A DNA stretch of 64,000 nt from Chryseolinea serpens. Its GTDB lineage: Bacteria; Bacteroidota; Bacteroidia; Cytophagales; Cyclobacteriaceae. The stretch's first letter is position 1. Each line of letters starts with the position of its first letter. Of this stretch, positions 16,014 to 23,899 are shown piece after piece. Location of the stretch: the NCBI RefSeq assembly GCF_900129725.1, contig NZ_FQWQ01000001.1, forward strand, positions 3,410,001 to 3,474,000. The letters run 5' to 3'. The position numbers and the translations under genes are program-made. The notes beneath the pieces are model-generated. The model ran no database searches. It was given only the letters and a program-made list of their open reading frames with translations, and had not been told where the DNA came from.

Positions 16014-17039
16014 ATGGCATTTTTTGACTTCTTCACCAGCGATATCGCGATAGACCTGGGCACTGCAAACACCCTGATTATCTACAAAGATAAGATCGTA
16101 GTCGATGAGCCTTCCATCATCGCGCTCGACAAAGTGAACACGAAGGTTCTGGCCATCGGCCGGGAGGCCATGCAAATGCATGAAAAGACCCACGATCACA
16201 TCAAGACCATCCGCCCTTTGAAAGAAGGCGTGATTGCCGACTTCCAGGCGGCCGAGATGATGATCCGCGGTCTCATTAAAATGATCGACACCGGCAAACG
16301 CCTCTTCCCACCGTCATACCGCATGGTGATCTGTATTCCTTCGGGCATCACCGAAGTGGAGAAGCGTGCCGTGCGCGACTCGGCTGAACACGCCGGCGCC
16401 AAGGAAGTATACATGATCTATGAACCCATTGCCGCAGCCATCGGCACGGGTATCGATATTGAGCAGCCCATCGGCAACATGATCGTTGACATCGGTGGAG
16501 GAACGACCGACATCGCGGTGATCGCCCTTTCGGGGATCGTCTGCGACCAGTCCATCCGCGTCGCCGGCGACACGTTTAACCGCGACATCCTGGACTATAT
16601 GCGCCGCCAGCACAACCTGCTGATCGGTGAGCGCTCTGCCGAGAAAGTAAAGATCGAAGTAGGTTCTGCCCTGACGGAACTGGACGACGGCCCTCCGGAT
16701 TATGAGATCCGCGGTCGCGATCTTATGACCGGTATCCCCAAGACCATCAAGATCAGCTATTCTGAAATTGCTTTCGCCCTCGACAAATCCGTTTCCAAAT
16801 TGGAAGAAGCCGTATTGAAAGCATTGGAGACCTCACCTCCGGAATTGTCGGCCGACATCTACGAACGTGGCATCTACCTGACGGGTGGTGGAGCTTTGTT
16901 GCGCGGGCTCGACAAGCGCCTGGCCTTAAAGACCAAATTGCCCATTCACGTGGCAGACGATCCGCTGCGCGCCGTGGTTCGCGGCACCGGCCAGACCCTG
17001 AAAAATATTCAACAATATCGTGCAGTATTGATGACGTAA
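16014..17039 (+). CDS. mreB: Rod shape-determining protein MreB
   Basis: Actin-like ATPase that forms membrane-bound filaments and guides side-wall peptidoglycan synthesis. 341 residues with the phosphate 1 motif IAIDLGTANTLI, phosphate 2 NMIVDIGGGTTDIAVI and adenosine motif IYLTGGGALLRGLD. First gene of a five-gene elongasome operon; mreC starts 3 nt after its stop. The 185-nt upstream region is AT-rich and should hold the operon promoter, but I see no perfect -7 box (GCAATTTTG near 15950 is the closest). Confidence 0.97.
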   Translation: MAFFDFFTSDIAIDLGTANTLIIYKDKIVVDEPSIIALDKVNTKVLAIGREAMQMHEKTHDHIKTIRPLKEGVIADFQAAEMMIRGLIKMIDTGKRLFPPSYRMVICIPSGITEVEKRAVRDSAEHAGAKEVYMIYEPIAAAIGTGIDIEQPIGNMIVDIGGGTTDIAVIALSGIVCDQSIRVAGDTFNRDILDYMRRQHNLLIGERSAEKVKIEVGSALTELDDGPPDYEIRGRDLMTGIPKTIKISYSEIAFALDKSVSKLEEAVLKALETSPPELSADIYERGIYLTGGGALLRGLDKRLALKTKLPIHVADDPLRAVVRGTGQTLKNIQQYRAVLMT

Positions 17040-17042
17040 GAC

Positions 17043-17885
17043 ATGGAGCGGCTCCTTCTGTTTGTTTATCAAAACCGCGCCTTTTTTTCCTTTCTAGCAT
17101 TAGAGATTTTTTGCGCCTGGCTGATCGTGCAAAACAATCAGTACCAGGGCACCAAATTTTTTAATTCCTCCAATGGGCTCGTCGCCACCATGAACAACTT
17201 CTCGCAAGGGGTGCGTGACTATTTCCAACTGAGCGAAGTGAACCGGATGCTGGCCGAGGAAAACGCCGCCCTTAAAAAGCAGCTGGGCCGTCCCGGGCAT
17301 CCCATGGTCTATCCCCTGGATTCGCTGACCATCCGCGACTCGGTGATGGTGAAACAATACGATTTCATCAGCGCCAAGGTGGTCAACAACCACGTTGACT
17401 TCTTCAAAAACTACATCACCATCGACAAGGGAAGAGACGCCGGCCTGGAAGCGGGCATGGGCGTGATCAGTCCATTGGGCGTGGTGGGTAAGATAAAAAC
17501 GGTGTCCAGCCACTACAGTGTGGTCACTTCCATCCTGCACATCGACTGGATGGTGTCGGCGCTGCTGAAGCGCACCGGCGATTTCGGAACGGTGCAGTGG
17601 CAGGGAAGCGATCCCGACCACATTATCCTCAAATACATTCCACCCCACGTCAAGCCCGTGGTGGGCGACTCGGTCGTTACCTCCGGCTTCAATGCCATTT
17701 TCCCGGAAGGCGTCATGATCGGCACGGTGGACGACGTGAAGCTTCGCAATGGGGCGCTTTTCTATGACTTGCAGGTGAAACTCAGCCAGGATTTCCGGAA
17801 GCTTTCCTTTGTGACCCTGGTCAAAAATAATCTGCGGCAAGAGCAGGATTCGGTGGAACAGGTTATTCTTAAACTGGAACGATGA
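17043..17885 (+). CDS. mreC: Rod shape-determining protein MreC
   Basis: Periplasmic scaffold that links MreB/MreD to the penicillin-binding protein. 280 residues: a single transmembrane helix near residues 12-30, a coiled coil (about 60-85, EVNRMLAEENAALKKQL) and the beta-barrel domain with the family motif GVISPLGVVGKI near 140 and VVTSGFNAIFPEGVMIG near 215. The stop overlaps the mreD start by 4 nt. Confidence 0.95.
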   Translation: MERLLLFVYQNRAFFSFLALEIFCAWLIVQNNQYQGTKFFNSSNGLVATMNNFSQGVRDYFQLSEVNRMLAEENAALKKQLGRPGHPMVYPLDSLTIRDSVMVKQYDFISAKVVNNHVDFFKNYITIDKGRDAGLEAGMGVISPLGVVGKIKTVSSHYSVVTSILHIDWMVSALLKRTGDFGTVQWQGSDPDHIILKYIPPHVKPVVGDSVVTSGFNAIFPEGVMIGTVDDVKLRNGALFYDLQVKLSQDFRKLSFVTLVKNNLRQEQDSVEQVILKLER

Positions 17886-18394
17886 GCAGGTTCAGCATTT
17901 TAAGCATCATATCCTTTTTCATTTACCTGTTCTACCAGGTATTGATCCTGCAAAACGTTGTGCTGTGGCACACCGCATTTTGTTTTCTGTATGTAGCCTA
18001 CCTGCTGGTGCTTCCCGTGGAAACCAACCCGCTCGTGCTGATGGGCATTGGGTTTATGATGGGCTTCACGGTGGACCTCTTTTACGAGAGTATTGGCCAG
18101 CACGCCTTCGCCTGCGTGCTCATCATGTACGTACGCAACTATTGGCTCAATAATCTTACACCACAAGGCGGTTACGACAGCGGCGCCGTACCTTCGCTGG
18201 CGTATGGAGCACAATGGTTCGTGGTCTACATCACTCCCATGCTGTTCCTGCACCACGTGGTGCTGTTCTATATAGAGGCCGGTGGCTTCGGTATGTTTTG
18301 GTTCACGCTGTGGAAGGCAATTACCAGCACTTTTTTTACTTTGTTTGTAATTTTAATTGCGCAGTTCTTGTTCCCCAGCGGAAGAGGTCGCTAA
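17882..18394 (+). CDS. mreD: Rod shape-determining protein MreD
   Basis: 170-residue polytopic membrane protein with five or six helices, of the size and gene position expected of MreD. Sequence identity within the family is low; the assignment rests mainly on mreBCD order and the hydrophobic profile, supported by the GFTVDLFY segment. It overlaps mreC by 4 nt and is followed by a 69-nt gap before the transpeptidase gene. Confidence 0.9.
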   Translation: MSRFSILSIISFFIYLFYQVLILQNVVLWHTAFCFLYVAYLLVLPVETNPLVLMGIGFMMGFTVDLFYESIGQHAFACVLIMYVRNYWLNNLTPQGGYDSGAVPSLAYGAQWFVVYITPMLFLHHVVLFYIEAGGFGMFWFTLWKAITSTFFTLFVILIAQFLFPSGRGR

Positions 18395-18463
18395 GCTTTG
18401 CGCGCGACACATGTCTTTGTATTTTTTTACGCCCGGTAGAAGGATTTAAAACTTTGTCGACAC

Positions 18464-20278
18464 ATGAATGAAGGCAGGAAAGAAATAATTCAGATCGTAT
18501 TTGTGCTGGTGGCCTTCGTCTTCCTGGTTAAACTTTTCTTTATCCAGGTGCTGGACGACCGCTACGCCCAATTGGCTAATAGCAACGCCATTCTACGCCA
18601 GATCGACTACCCTGTACGCGGCCTGATCCGGGACCGTCACGGAAAGCTCATTGTATACAACACCCCGGAATTCGATCTCCAGATCATCCACCGGGAGGTA
18701 AAGAACCTGGACACCGCTCGTTTTCTCGACGTCTTTTCGCTCACCCGTGCAGAGCTTCTTCAGACCTTCAAGGAATTGAAGCAGAAAAAGGAATACTCCC
18801 CGGTAAAACCTACCATCTTCCTGACCAAGCTTTCCGCCCGCGACTTTGCCAAGATCGAAGACAACATCGACGAGTTCCCGGGTTTCTACATCCAGGCCCG
18901 TACCACGCGTGCTTATAACGCCCAGGCGGCAGCCAATGCCATCGGGTATGTGAGCGAGATCTCGAAAACAAAACTGGAAAAAGATAAGACCGGCATCTAT
19001 AAGCAAGGTGACTACATTGGCCAAAGCGGCATCGAAGCCTTCTACGAACAATATCTCCGCGGCACCCGCGGCGTGCGTTTCAAACTCCGAAACGTTGACG
19101 GCATCGAAAAAGGATCTTTCCGCGACGGCGAAATGGACACCTTGTCCACCCCAGGCCAGGATCTGACAACAACGCTCGACCTGGACCTGCAGAGCTACGG
19201 CGAGTACCTTATGAAAGGAAAATCCGGAAGTATTATCGCCATCGAACCGAGCACAGGCGAGATTTTGTCCATGGTCTCCGGTCCATCCTATGATCCCACG
19301 CTGTTGACGGGTAAGAACTACAGCTCCAACTTCGTGCTCATCAGCAACGATACCATGAAGCCGCTGTTCAACCGGCCGCTCATGGCCCAATACCGCCCCG
19401 GCTCCATCTTCAAAATCGCGCAGGCCATGGTGGCCTTACAGGAAGGGGTGATCACGCCGGAGACGCGCATCCGCTGCGACCGCTCCATCATCGACTGCCA
19501 CGGTCCACACACCAATGAAGACCTGCGCGGGGCCATCACCAACTCTTGTAATCCGTATTTCCGCGACGTTCTTCGTAGGATGCTGAACAAGGGCAAGTCC
19601 AACAATCCATTTGATGACACCCGCATCGGTTTGACAGAATGGGACAAGCACATTAGCAGTTTTGGTTTTGGAAAGCGACTGGGCATCGATTTGCCAAACG
19701 AGAAAAACGGATTGGTCCCTAGCCCTGCATTCTATGACCGGGCGTATGGCGGGCGACCCTGGAAATTTTCAAACATCTATTCCATCGCTATCGGTGAGGG
19801 CGAAAACCTGGTGGTGCCGCTGCAGATGGCCAACTTTGCGGCCACGGTGGCCAACAAAGGATATTACATCACGCCACACCTCGTGAAGTCCATTGGCAAT
19901 TCCGGCAAACCCTTGCCTGCGTATATCGAAAAGCACTACACTACCATTGACTCGATGTATTTCAGGGTAGCGGCCGACGCGATGCAGCGCGTGGTGGAAG
20001 AGGGAACGGGCCAGTACCGCGCCAAACTGAAAGATGTCATTGTGTGTGGCAAGACCGGAACGGTACAAAACGATCCAAAGCCTGCACACGCCGTGTTCAT
20101 TGCCTTCGCCCCGAAAGTAAATCCGAGGATTGCCGTTTCCGTCTATGTTGAATCCGCCGGTCAAGGTGGACGCTCGGCGGCCTCCATCGCCAGCCTCATG
20201 ATTGAGAAATACTTGTACGGCGCCACGCAGCGACCGCAGATCGAGGAATACGTGTTGAAAGGAAAATTCCTGAACTGA
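18464..20278 (+). CDS. mrdA: Penicillin-binding protein 2 (elongasome transpeptidase)
   Basis: Class B PBP that cross-links side-wall peptidoglycan. 604 residues: an N-terminal transmembrane anchor (10-28), a pedestal/dimerisation domain, and a transpeptidase domain with all three motifs: Ser314-I-F-Lys317, Ser361-C-Asn363 and Lys530-T-Gly. Its stop shares one base with the rodA start (TGATG). AAACTTTG at 18449-18456 is a near-consensus -7 box and could allow extra transcription of the mrdA-rodA part. Confidence 0.96.
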   Translation: MNEGRKEIIQIVFVLVAFVFLVKLFFIQVLDDRYAQLANSNAILRQIDYPVRGLIRDRHGKLIVYNTPEFDLQIIHREVKNLDTARFLDVFSLTRAELLQTFKELKQKKEYSPVKPTIFLTKLSARDFAKIEDNIDEFPGFYIQARTTRAYNAQAAANAIGYVSEISKTKLEKDKTGIYKQGDYIGQSGIEAFYEQYLRGTRGVRFKLRNVDGIEKGSFRDGEMDTLSTPGQDLTTTLDLDLQSYGEYLMKGKSGSIIAIEPSTGEILSMVSGPSYDPTLLTGKNYSSNFVLISNDTMKPLFNRPLMAQYRPGSIFKIAQAMVALQEGVITPETRIRCDRSIIDCHGPHTNEDLRGAITNSCNPYFRDVLRRMLNKGKSNNPFDDTRIGLTEWDKHISSFGFGKRLGIDLPNEKNGLVPSPAFYDRAYGGRPWKFSNIYSIAIGEGENLVVPLQMANFAATVANKGYYITPHLVKSIGNSGKPLPAYIEKHYTTIDSMYFRVAADAMQRVVEEGTGQYRAKLKDVIVCGKTGTVQNDPKPAHAVFIAFAPKVNPRIAVSVYVESAGQGGRSAASIASLMIEKYLYGATQRPQIEEYVLKGKFLN

Positions 20279-21552
20279 TGAGAAACAACAACGACATCAT
20301 ATCCGACAAAATGGATTGGGTGACCGTGGCGCTCTATTTCGCCATTGTCTTCCTGGGGTGGATAAACATCTACGCCGTTACCTATGACCAGGCCAAGAGC
20401 ATTTCGATCTTCAACGTCGATATCAACTCCGGACGGCAACTTATTTTTATCGTCGGTTCCATTTTTATCATCCTGGCCATTCTCATCATCGACATGCGGT
20501 TCTATGAGACGTTCGCCTATGTCATCTATGGGGCGATCCTCTTCCTGCTGTTGCTGGTGCCGATCGTCGGAAAAGAAGTGGGTGGCAACAAGGCTTGGTT
20601 GGGCATTGGATCGTTTGGTGTTCAGCCTTCGGAGTTCGCCAAATTCGCCACGGCGCTGGCCGTCGCGAAGTATATCGGTTCCGTTGGGTTCAGGATGGAC
20701 CAATTGCGCAACCAGATCATACTCTTTGCCATGATCGGGGCGTCGATGTTGCTCATCCTATTACAAAAAGATACAGGAACGGCCCTGGTGTTCACGGTTT
20801 TTACGCTGGTCTTTTTCCGGGAAGGTATGTCGCCCATGCTCATCATTTGCGGGGTGGCGGCAGCGGTCATTTTTATCCTCACCCTATTGGTCAATTCGTA
20901 TTACCTCTTCATCGGCATCGGCGTCATTCTGGTCGTTGCCATTGTGATGGGTAAGAAAAAAATTAAACGCATCGCGATGCTCACCGCCGCAGCGATCGCC
21001 TTGTGTTGTGTGATCATCAGCGTGGACTATGTGGTGACCAACGTGCTAAGACCTCACCAACAAAACCGGATCAAGGCCCTCATCAATCCCGATGCCGACC
21101 CGCTTGGTTTTGGATGGAACGTCACCCAGTCGAAGATCGCCATTGGCAGCGGTGGATTTTTGGGCAAAGGATTTTTGAAAGGCACGCAAACCAAATTCGA
21201 TTTCGTGCCCGAGCAGAGCACCGACTTTATTTTCTGCACCATCGGCGAAGAGCACGGCTGGCTGGGCAGTCTTTTTATCATGACCCTTTTCGTGGGCCTG
21301 CTCTTGCGGATTGTGTTTTTGGCGGAGCGACAGAAAAATCGTTTTGCGCGGGTGTATGGGTACTCAGTGGCGTGTATTTTCTTTTTCCACTTTGCCGTCA
21401 ACATCGGGATGACCATCGGGTTGTTCCCCGTGATCGGGATCCCGTTGCCCTTCTTCAGCTACGGCGGATCTTCGCTGTGGGGCTTTACGATCCTGTTGTT
21501 TATCCTGCTCAAACTGGATATTCACCGCATGCAAGTATTGCAACGGATCTAA
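20278..21552 (+). CDS. rodA: Rod shape-determining protein RodA (SEDS glycosyltransferase)
   Basis: Polymerises lipid II into glycan strands with PBP2. 424 residues and about ten transmembrane helices. SEDS hallmarks include GGNKAWLGIGSFGVQPSEF, LQKDTGTALVF, the loop LGFGWNVTQSKIAIGSGG, FVPEQSTDFIFCTIGEEHG and PLPFFSYGGSS. One-base overlap with mrdA indicates translational coupling. It ends the operon; no clear terminator follows in the 101 nt before the convergent gene. Confidence 0.96.
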   Translation: MRNNNDIISDKMDWVTVALYFAIVFLGWINIYAVTYDQAKSISIFNVDINSGRQLIFIVGSIFIILAILIIDMRFYETFAYVIYGAILFLLLLVPIVGKEVGGNKAWLGIGSFGVQPSEFAKFATALAVAKYIGSVGFRMDQLRNQIILFAMIGASMLLILLQKDTGTALVFTVFTLVFFREGMSPMLIICGVAAAVIFILTLLVNSYYLFIGIGVILVVAIVMGKKKIKRIAMLTAAAIALCCVIISVDYVVTNVLRPHQQNRIKALINPDADPLGFGWNVTQSKIAIGSGGFLGKGFLKGTQTKFDFVPEQSTDFIFCTIGEEHGWLGSLFIMTLFVGLLLRIVFLAERQKNRFARVYGYSVACIFFFHFAVNIGMTIGLFPVIGIPLPFFSYGGSSLWGFTILLFILLKLDIHRMQVLQRI

Positions 21553-21653
21553 ACGCCGCCTGATTTCCTTACCGTACTTTCAGAGAAGCCACCAAGGCAA
21601 TCTTGGAGGACCGTCCATGGCTCGAGAATAGTTTTGCAAATGACAGCGGCCTT

Positions 21654-22763
21654 TTACAGGAACCGTCTTTCCACCAGTTCCATAAATTCATGGAACTCCT
21701 CGCTGTCGTGGTCCCAGCCAGTCGCGTGTTCCTCTTCGATGTAGCGCATGGCCGCTTTGATGTTGTCGTAGCGATCGAGTTGGTCGATGGCGCGGCTGAA
21801 CAATTCGAAGTCACCGTGAAAGAGCACTTTGGTGAACATGAATTTTTGGTTGATGGTGAGACTGTCTTTGATCTTCCCGATCTTTTGAAAATTGTCGATG
21901 ACGGCCGCGCGGGGTTGTTGTTTGATAGACTCGTTCAGCGAGGGCTGGGGTGCCTGGGGCTTTACCTCGGGCGCAGGCTTGGAAGGCTGTGGCGCAGGTT
22001 TAGGGGGCTCGGGTGCCTTCGGCGTTTCTTCTTTTACCAGGGGTGTGATCAACGGCTGGCCTGGCGGCGGTGGCAAGGTGGGCGCGGGCTTAGGTGCTGG
22101 CGGCGTTGAAACAATTTCGGGCGCTTGCATTTTGGACACATAAAACTTGTTCGCATCCAGGGGCACGACGGCCGAGAATTTCTCCAGGTATTCCTCCACA
22201 TCTTCCGGGTTGAAGTTCACTTCTTCCAGGATCTGGTCCAGGATGGCAAAGGCTTCGTTCCCGGAGATTTCCTTGACGTCTCTTTCTTCCAGTTTTTGCA
22301 GCATGCGCTCGAGGGGCGCTTTGTTTATTTTCAGGTATTTGATCTCTTCGCGAAAGGGCGCCACTTCCAGTTTGTTGTTCTTTCCCGCGAGGATCATGGC
22401 AAAGAAATCGTAGGGATCGAACACGGCCAGCAGCGCTTGGCTGACGGCCTTTTTCAATAAGGGGGCAAAGTGGGCCTGGCCAATGGAGATGTTTTGCGAC
22501 AACACCCGCATTAAATTCTCAAGCGATTCCTTCACTTCCTCGTTCTCGTAGTCGAAGTAGGCGCTTTTCAGCTTCTTGGTCTCTTCGCGCCACGACTTGA
22601 ACAGCTCGCGCACGATAAAAAGATTTACCTGCTGCACGTTGCACAGCGACAGGATCTCCTGTCCCGTGATCTTTTCTTTCGAGGCAAAGAATCCCTTCAG
22701 CACTTTGTCGGCGTAGGCATCGCCATAGAGGGCGATGGCTTCCAGACTAATCTTTTCGTCCAT
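21654..22763 (-). CDS. Conserved Bacteroidota protein of unknown function
   Basis: 369 residues without signal peptide or membrane segment, so cytoplasmic. Three parts: a helical acidic N-terminal region (1-225), a proline-rich linker (about 228-290, PAPKPAPTLPPPPGQP type) and a conserved C-terminal helical domain (about 293-369) with KDSLTINQKFMFTKVLFHGD and a final EFMELVERRF. The C-terminal domain looks like one I have seen in many Bacteroidota hypothetical proteins. It ends tail-to-tail with rodA. No function can be assigned; a protein-interaction role is a guess from the linker architecture. Confidence 0.75.
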   Translation of the reverse strand: MDEKISLEAIALYGDAYADKVLKGFFASKEKITGQEILSLCNVQQVNLFIVRELFKSWREETKKLKSAYFDYENEEVKESLENLMRVLSQNISIGQAHFAPLLKKAVSQALLAVFDPYDFFAMILAGKNNKLEVAPFREEIKYLKINKAPLERMLQKLEERDVKEISGNEAFAILDQILEEVNFNPEDVEEYLEKFSAVVPLDANKFYVSKMQAPEIVSTPPAPKPAPTLPPPPGQPLITPLVKEETPKAPEPPKPAPQPSKPAPEVKPQAPQPSLNESIKQQPRAAVIDNFQKIGKIKDSLTINQKFMFTKVLFHGDFELFSRAIDQLDRYDNIKAAMRYIEEEHATGWDHDSEEFHEFMELVERRFL

Positions 22764-22894
22764 GCGGTAATAGTCAGATTAATACTTTGGCTATAAAGTT
22801 AATGGATATTCAGCAATGTGCACATTCCGGGCCCTCCGGATCAACCCTGGTTTTTGCCGTTGAATTTTGCCTATTTCAATCCACCGAAAACGCC

Positions 22895-23218
22895 ATGGCC
22901 AAACTCACGATCGAAAATCTTTTCCACCGGGAATTGGAGGTCAGCGACCTCTCCAAAAGCCTGTTGCACCACCTGCACAGCCACGGGGTTGACTGGATGC
23001 ACGCCTGTGGTGCCAAAGGTCGTTGCACCACGTGCAAAGCGATCGTCGTGGGTGGTCTGCAGCATCTAAACGCGCCCACGGCCCCGGAATTGCGATACCG
23101 CCAGGAGGGCCTGTTGCGGGAAAATGAACGGCTGGCATGCCAGACTACGCTGCAGGGCGACGTCTGCATCCGGGTGCCGGAATCGGGGAAGTTGCCCCAC
23201 GTTCAATACTCACCCTAA
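22895..23218 (+). CDS. 2Fe-2S ferredoxin
   Basis: 107 residues with the plant-type cluster ligands Cys38-x5-Cys44-x2-Cys47 (ACGAKGRCTTCK) and Cys82 (LACQT). Electron carrier; partner unknown. The open frame extends up to 22787, but ATG 22895 (MAKLTIENLF) gives the normal ferredoxin N terminus. tdk follows on the same strand after 84 nt. Confidence 0.85.
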   Translation: MAKLTIENLFHRELEVSDLSKSLLHHLHSHGVDWMHACGAKGRCTTCKAIVVGGLQHLNAPTAPELRYRQEGLLRENERLACQTTLQGDVCIRVPESGKLPHVQYSP

Positions 23219-23289
23219 GTTCGCCCGCGTTTCCGGTCAACCGCAGAAACTTTGCCCTTGCCGCCCACCCCACATCCGGCGACAACCTC

Positions 23290-23297
23290 TATCTTTA
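23290..23297 (+). promoter_or_regulatory. Near-consensus -7 box before tdk
   Basis: TATCTTTA, one mismatch from TAnnTTTG, ends 5 nt before ATG 23303, again predicting a leaderless or near-leaderless transcript. Confidence 0.4.
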
Positions 23298-23302
23298 AGC
23301 CC

Positions 23303-23899
23303 ATGTTTATCGAACCCCATCTTGGCAGAGGATCCAGGCGCGAACAGGCGGGCTGGATCGAAGTGATCGCCGGCTGTATGTTTTCCGGTAAGACCGAGGA
23401 ACTGATCCGCCGGCTCAACCGGGCCATCATTGCCAAACAGCACGTGGAGATCTTCAAGCCCGTGATCGACCGGCGCTATCACCAGGAGCAGGTGGTGTCG
23501 CACAACGAAACCGCCATTCGCTGTACCCCCGTAAATTTTGCCAACGACATTTTGCTGCTGGCTGGCAACTGCGACGTGGTGGGCATCGACGAGGCCCAGT
23601 TCTTCGACGATGCCATCGTGGAGGTTTGCAACAACCTGGCTAACCAGGGCAAGCGCGTGATTGTAGCGGGGCTGGACATGGACTATGAAGGAAAACCCTT
23701 TGGCTCGATGCCGCAGTTGCTGGCGGTGGCCGAGTTTGTCACAAAAGTTCATGCCATCTGTGCACAAACCGGCGAACTGGCGTCGTTCTCTTTCCGGTTG
23801 AGCGACAACGATGCGCAGGTGATGCTGGGCGAAAAAGGAGAATATGAAGCGCGCAGCCGGACCGCCTTCCTGCAAGGCATGAAAGAAAGAAAGAAATGA
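23303..23899 (+). CDS. tdk: Thymidine kinase, type II
   Basis: Phosphorylates thymidine to dTMP. 198 residues; P-loop GCMFSGKT (24-31), the Walker B-like GIDEAQFFDD and the lasso-side ICAQTGELASFSFRL. Of the four zinc-binding cysteines usual in bacterial type II kinases only the first remains: the first pair reads CAQT and the C-terminal pair is replaced in YEARSRTAF. Other Bacteroidota kinases share this loss as I remember them. In-frame upstream codons to 23252 are disfavoured because the -7 box lies within them. Its end overlaps porZ by 4 nt (ATGA). Confidence 0.92.
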   Translation: MFIEPHLGRGSRREQAGWIEVIAGCMFSGKTEELIRRLNRAIIAKQHVEIFKPVIDRRYHQEQVVSHNETAIRCTPVNFANDILLLAGNCDVVGIDEAQFFDDAIVEVCNNLANQGKRVIVAGLDMDYEGKPFGSMPQLLAVAEFVTKVHAICAQTGELASFSFRLSDNDAQVMLGEKGEYEARSRTAFLQGMKERKK

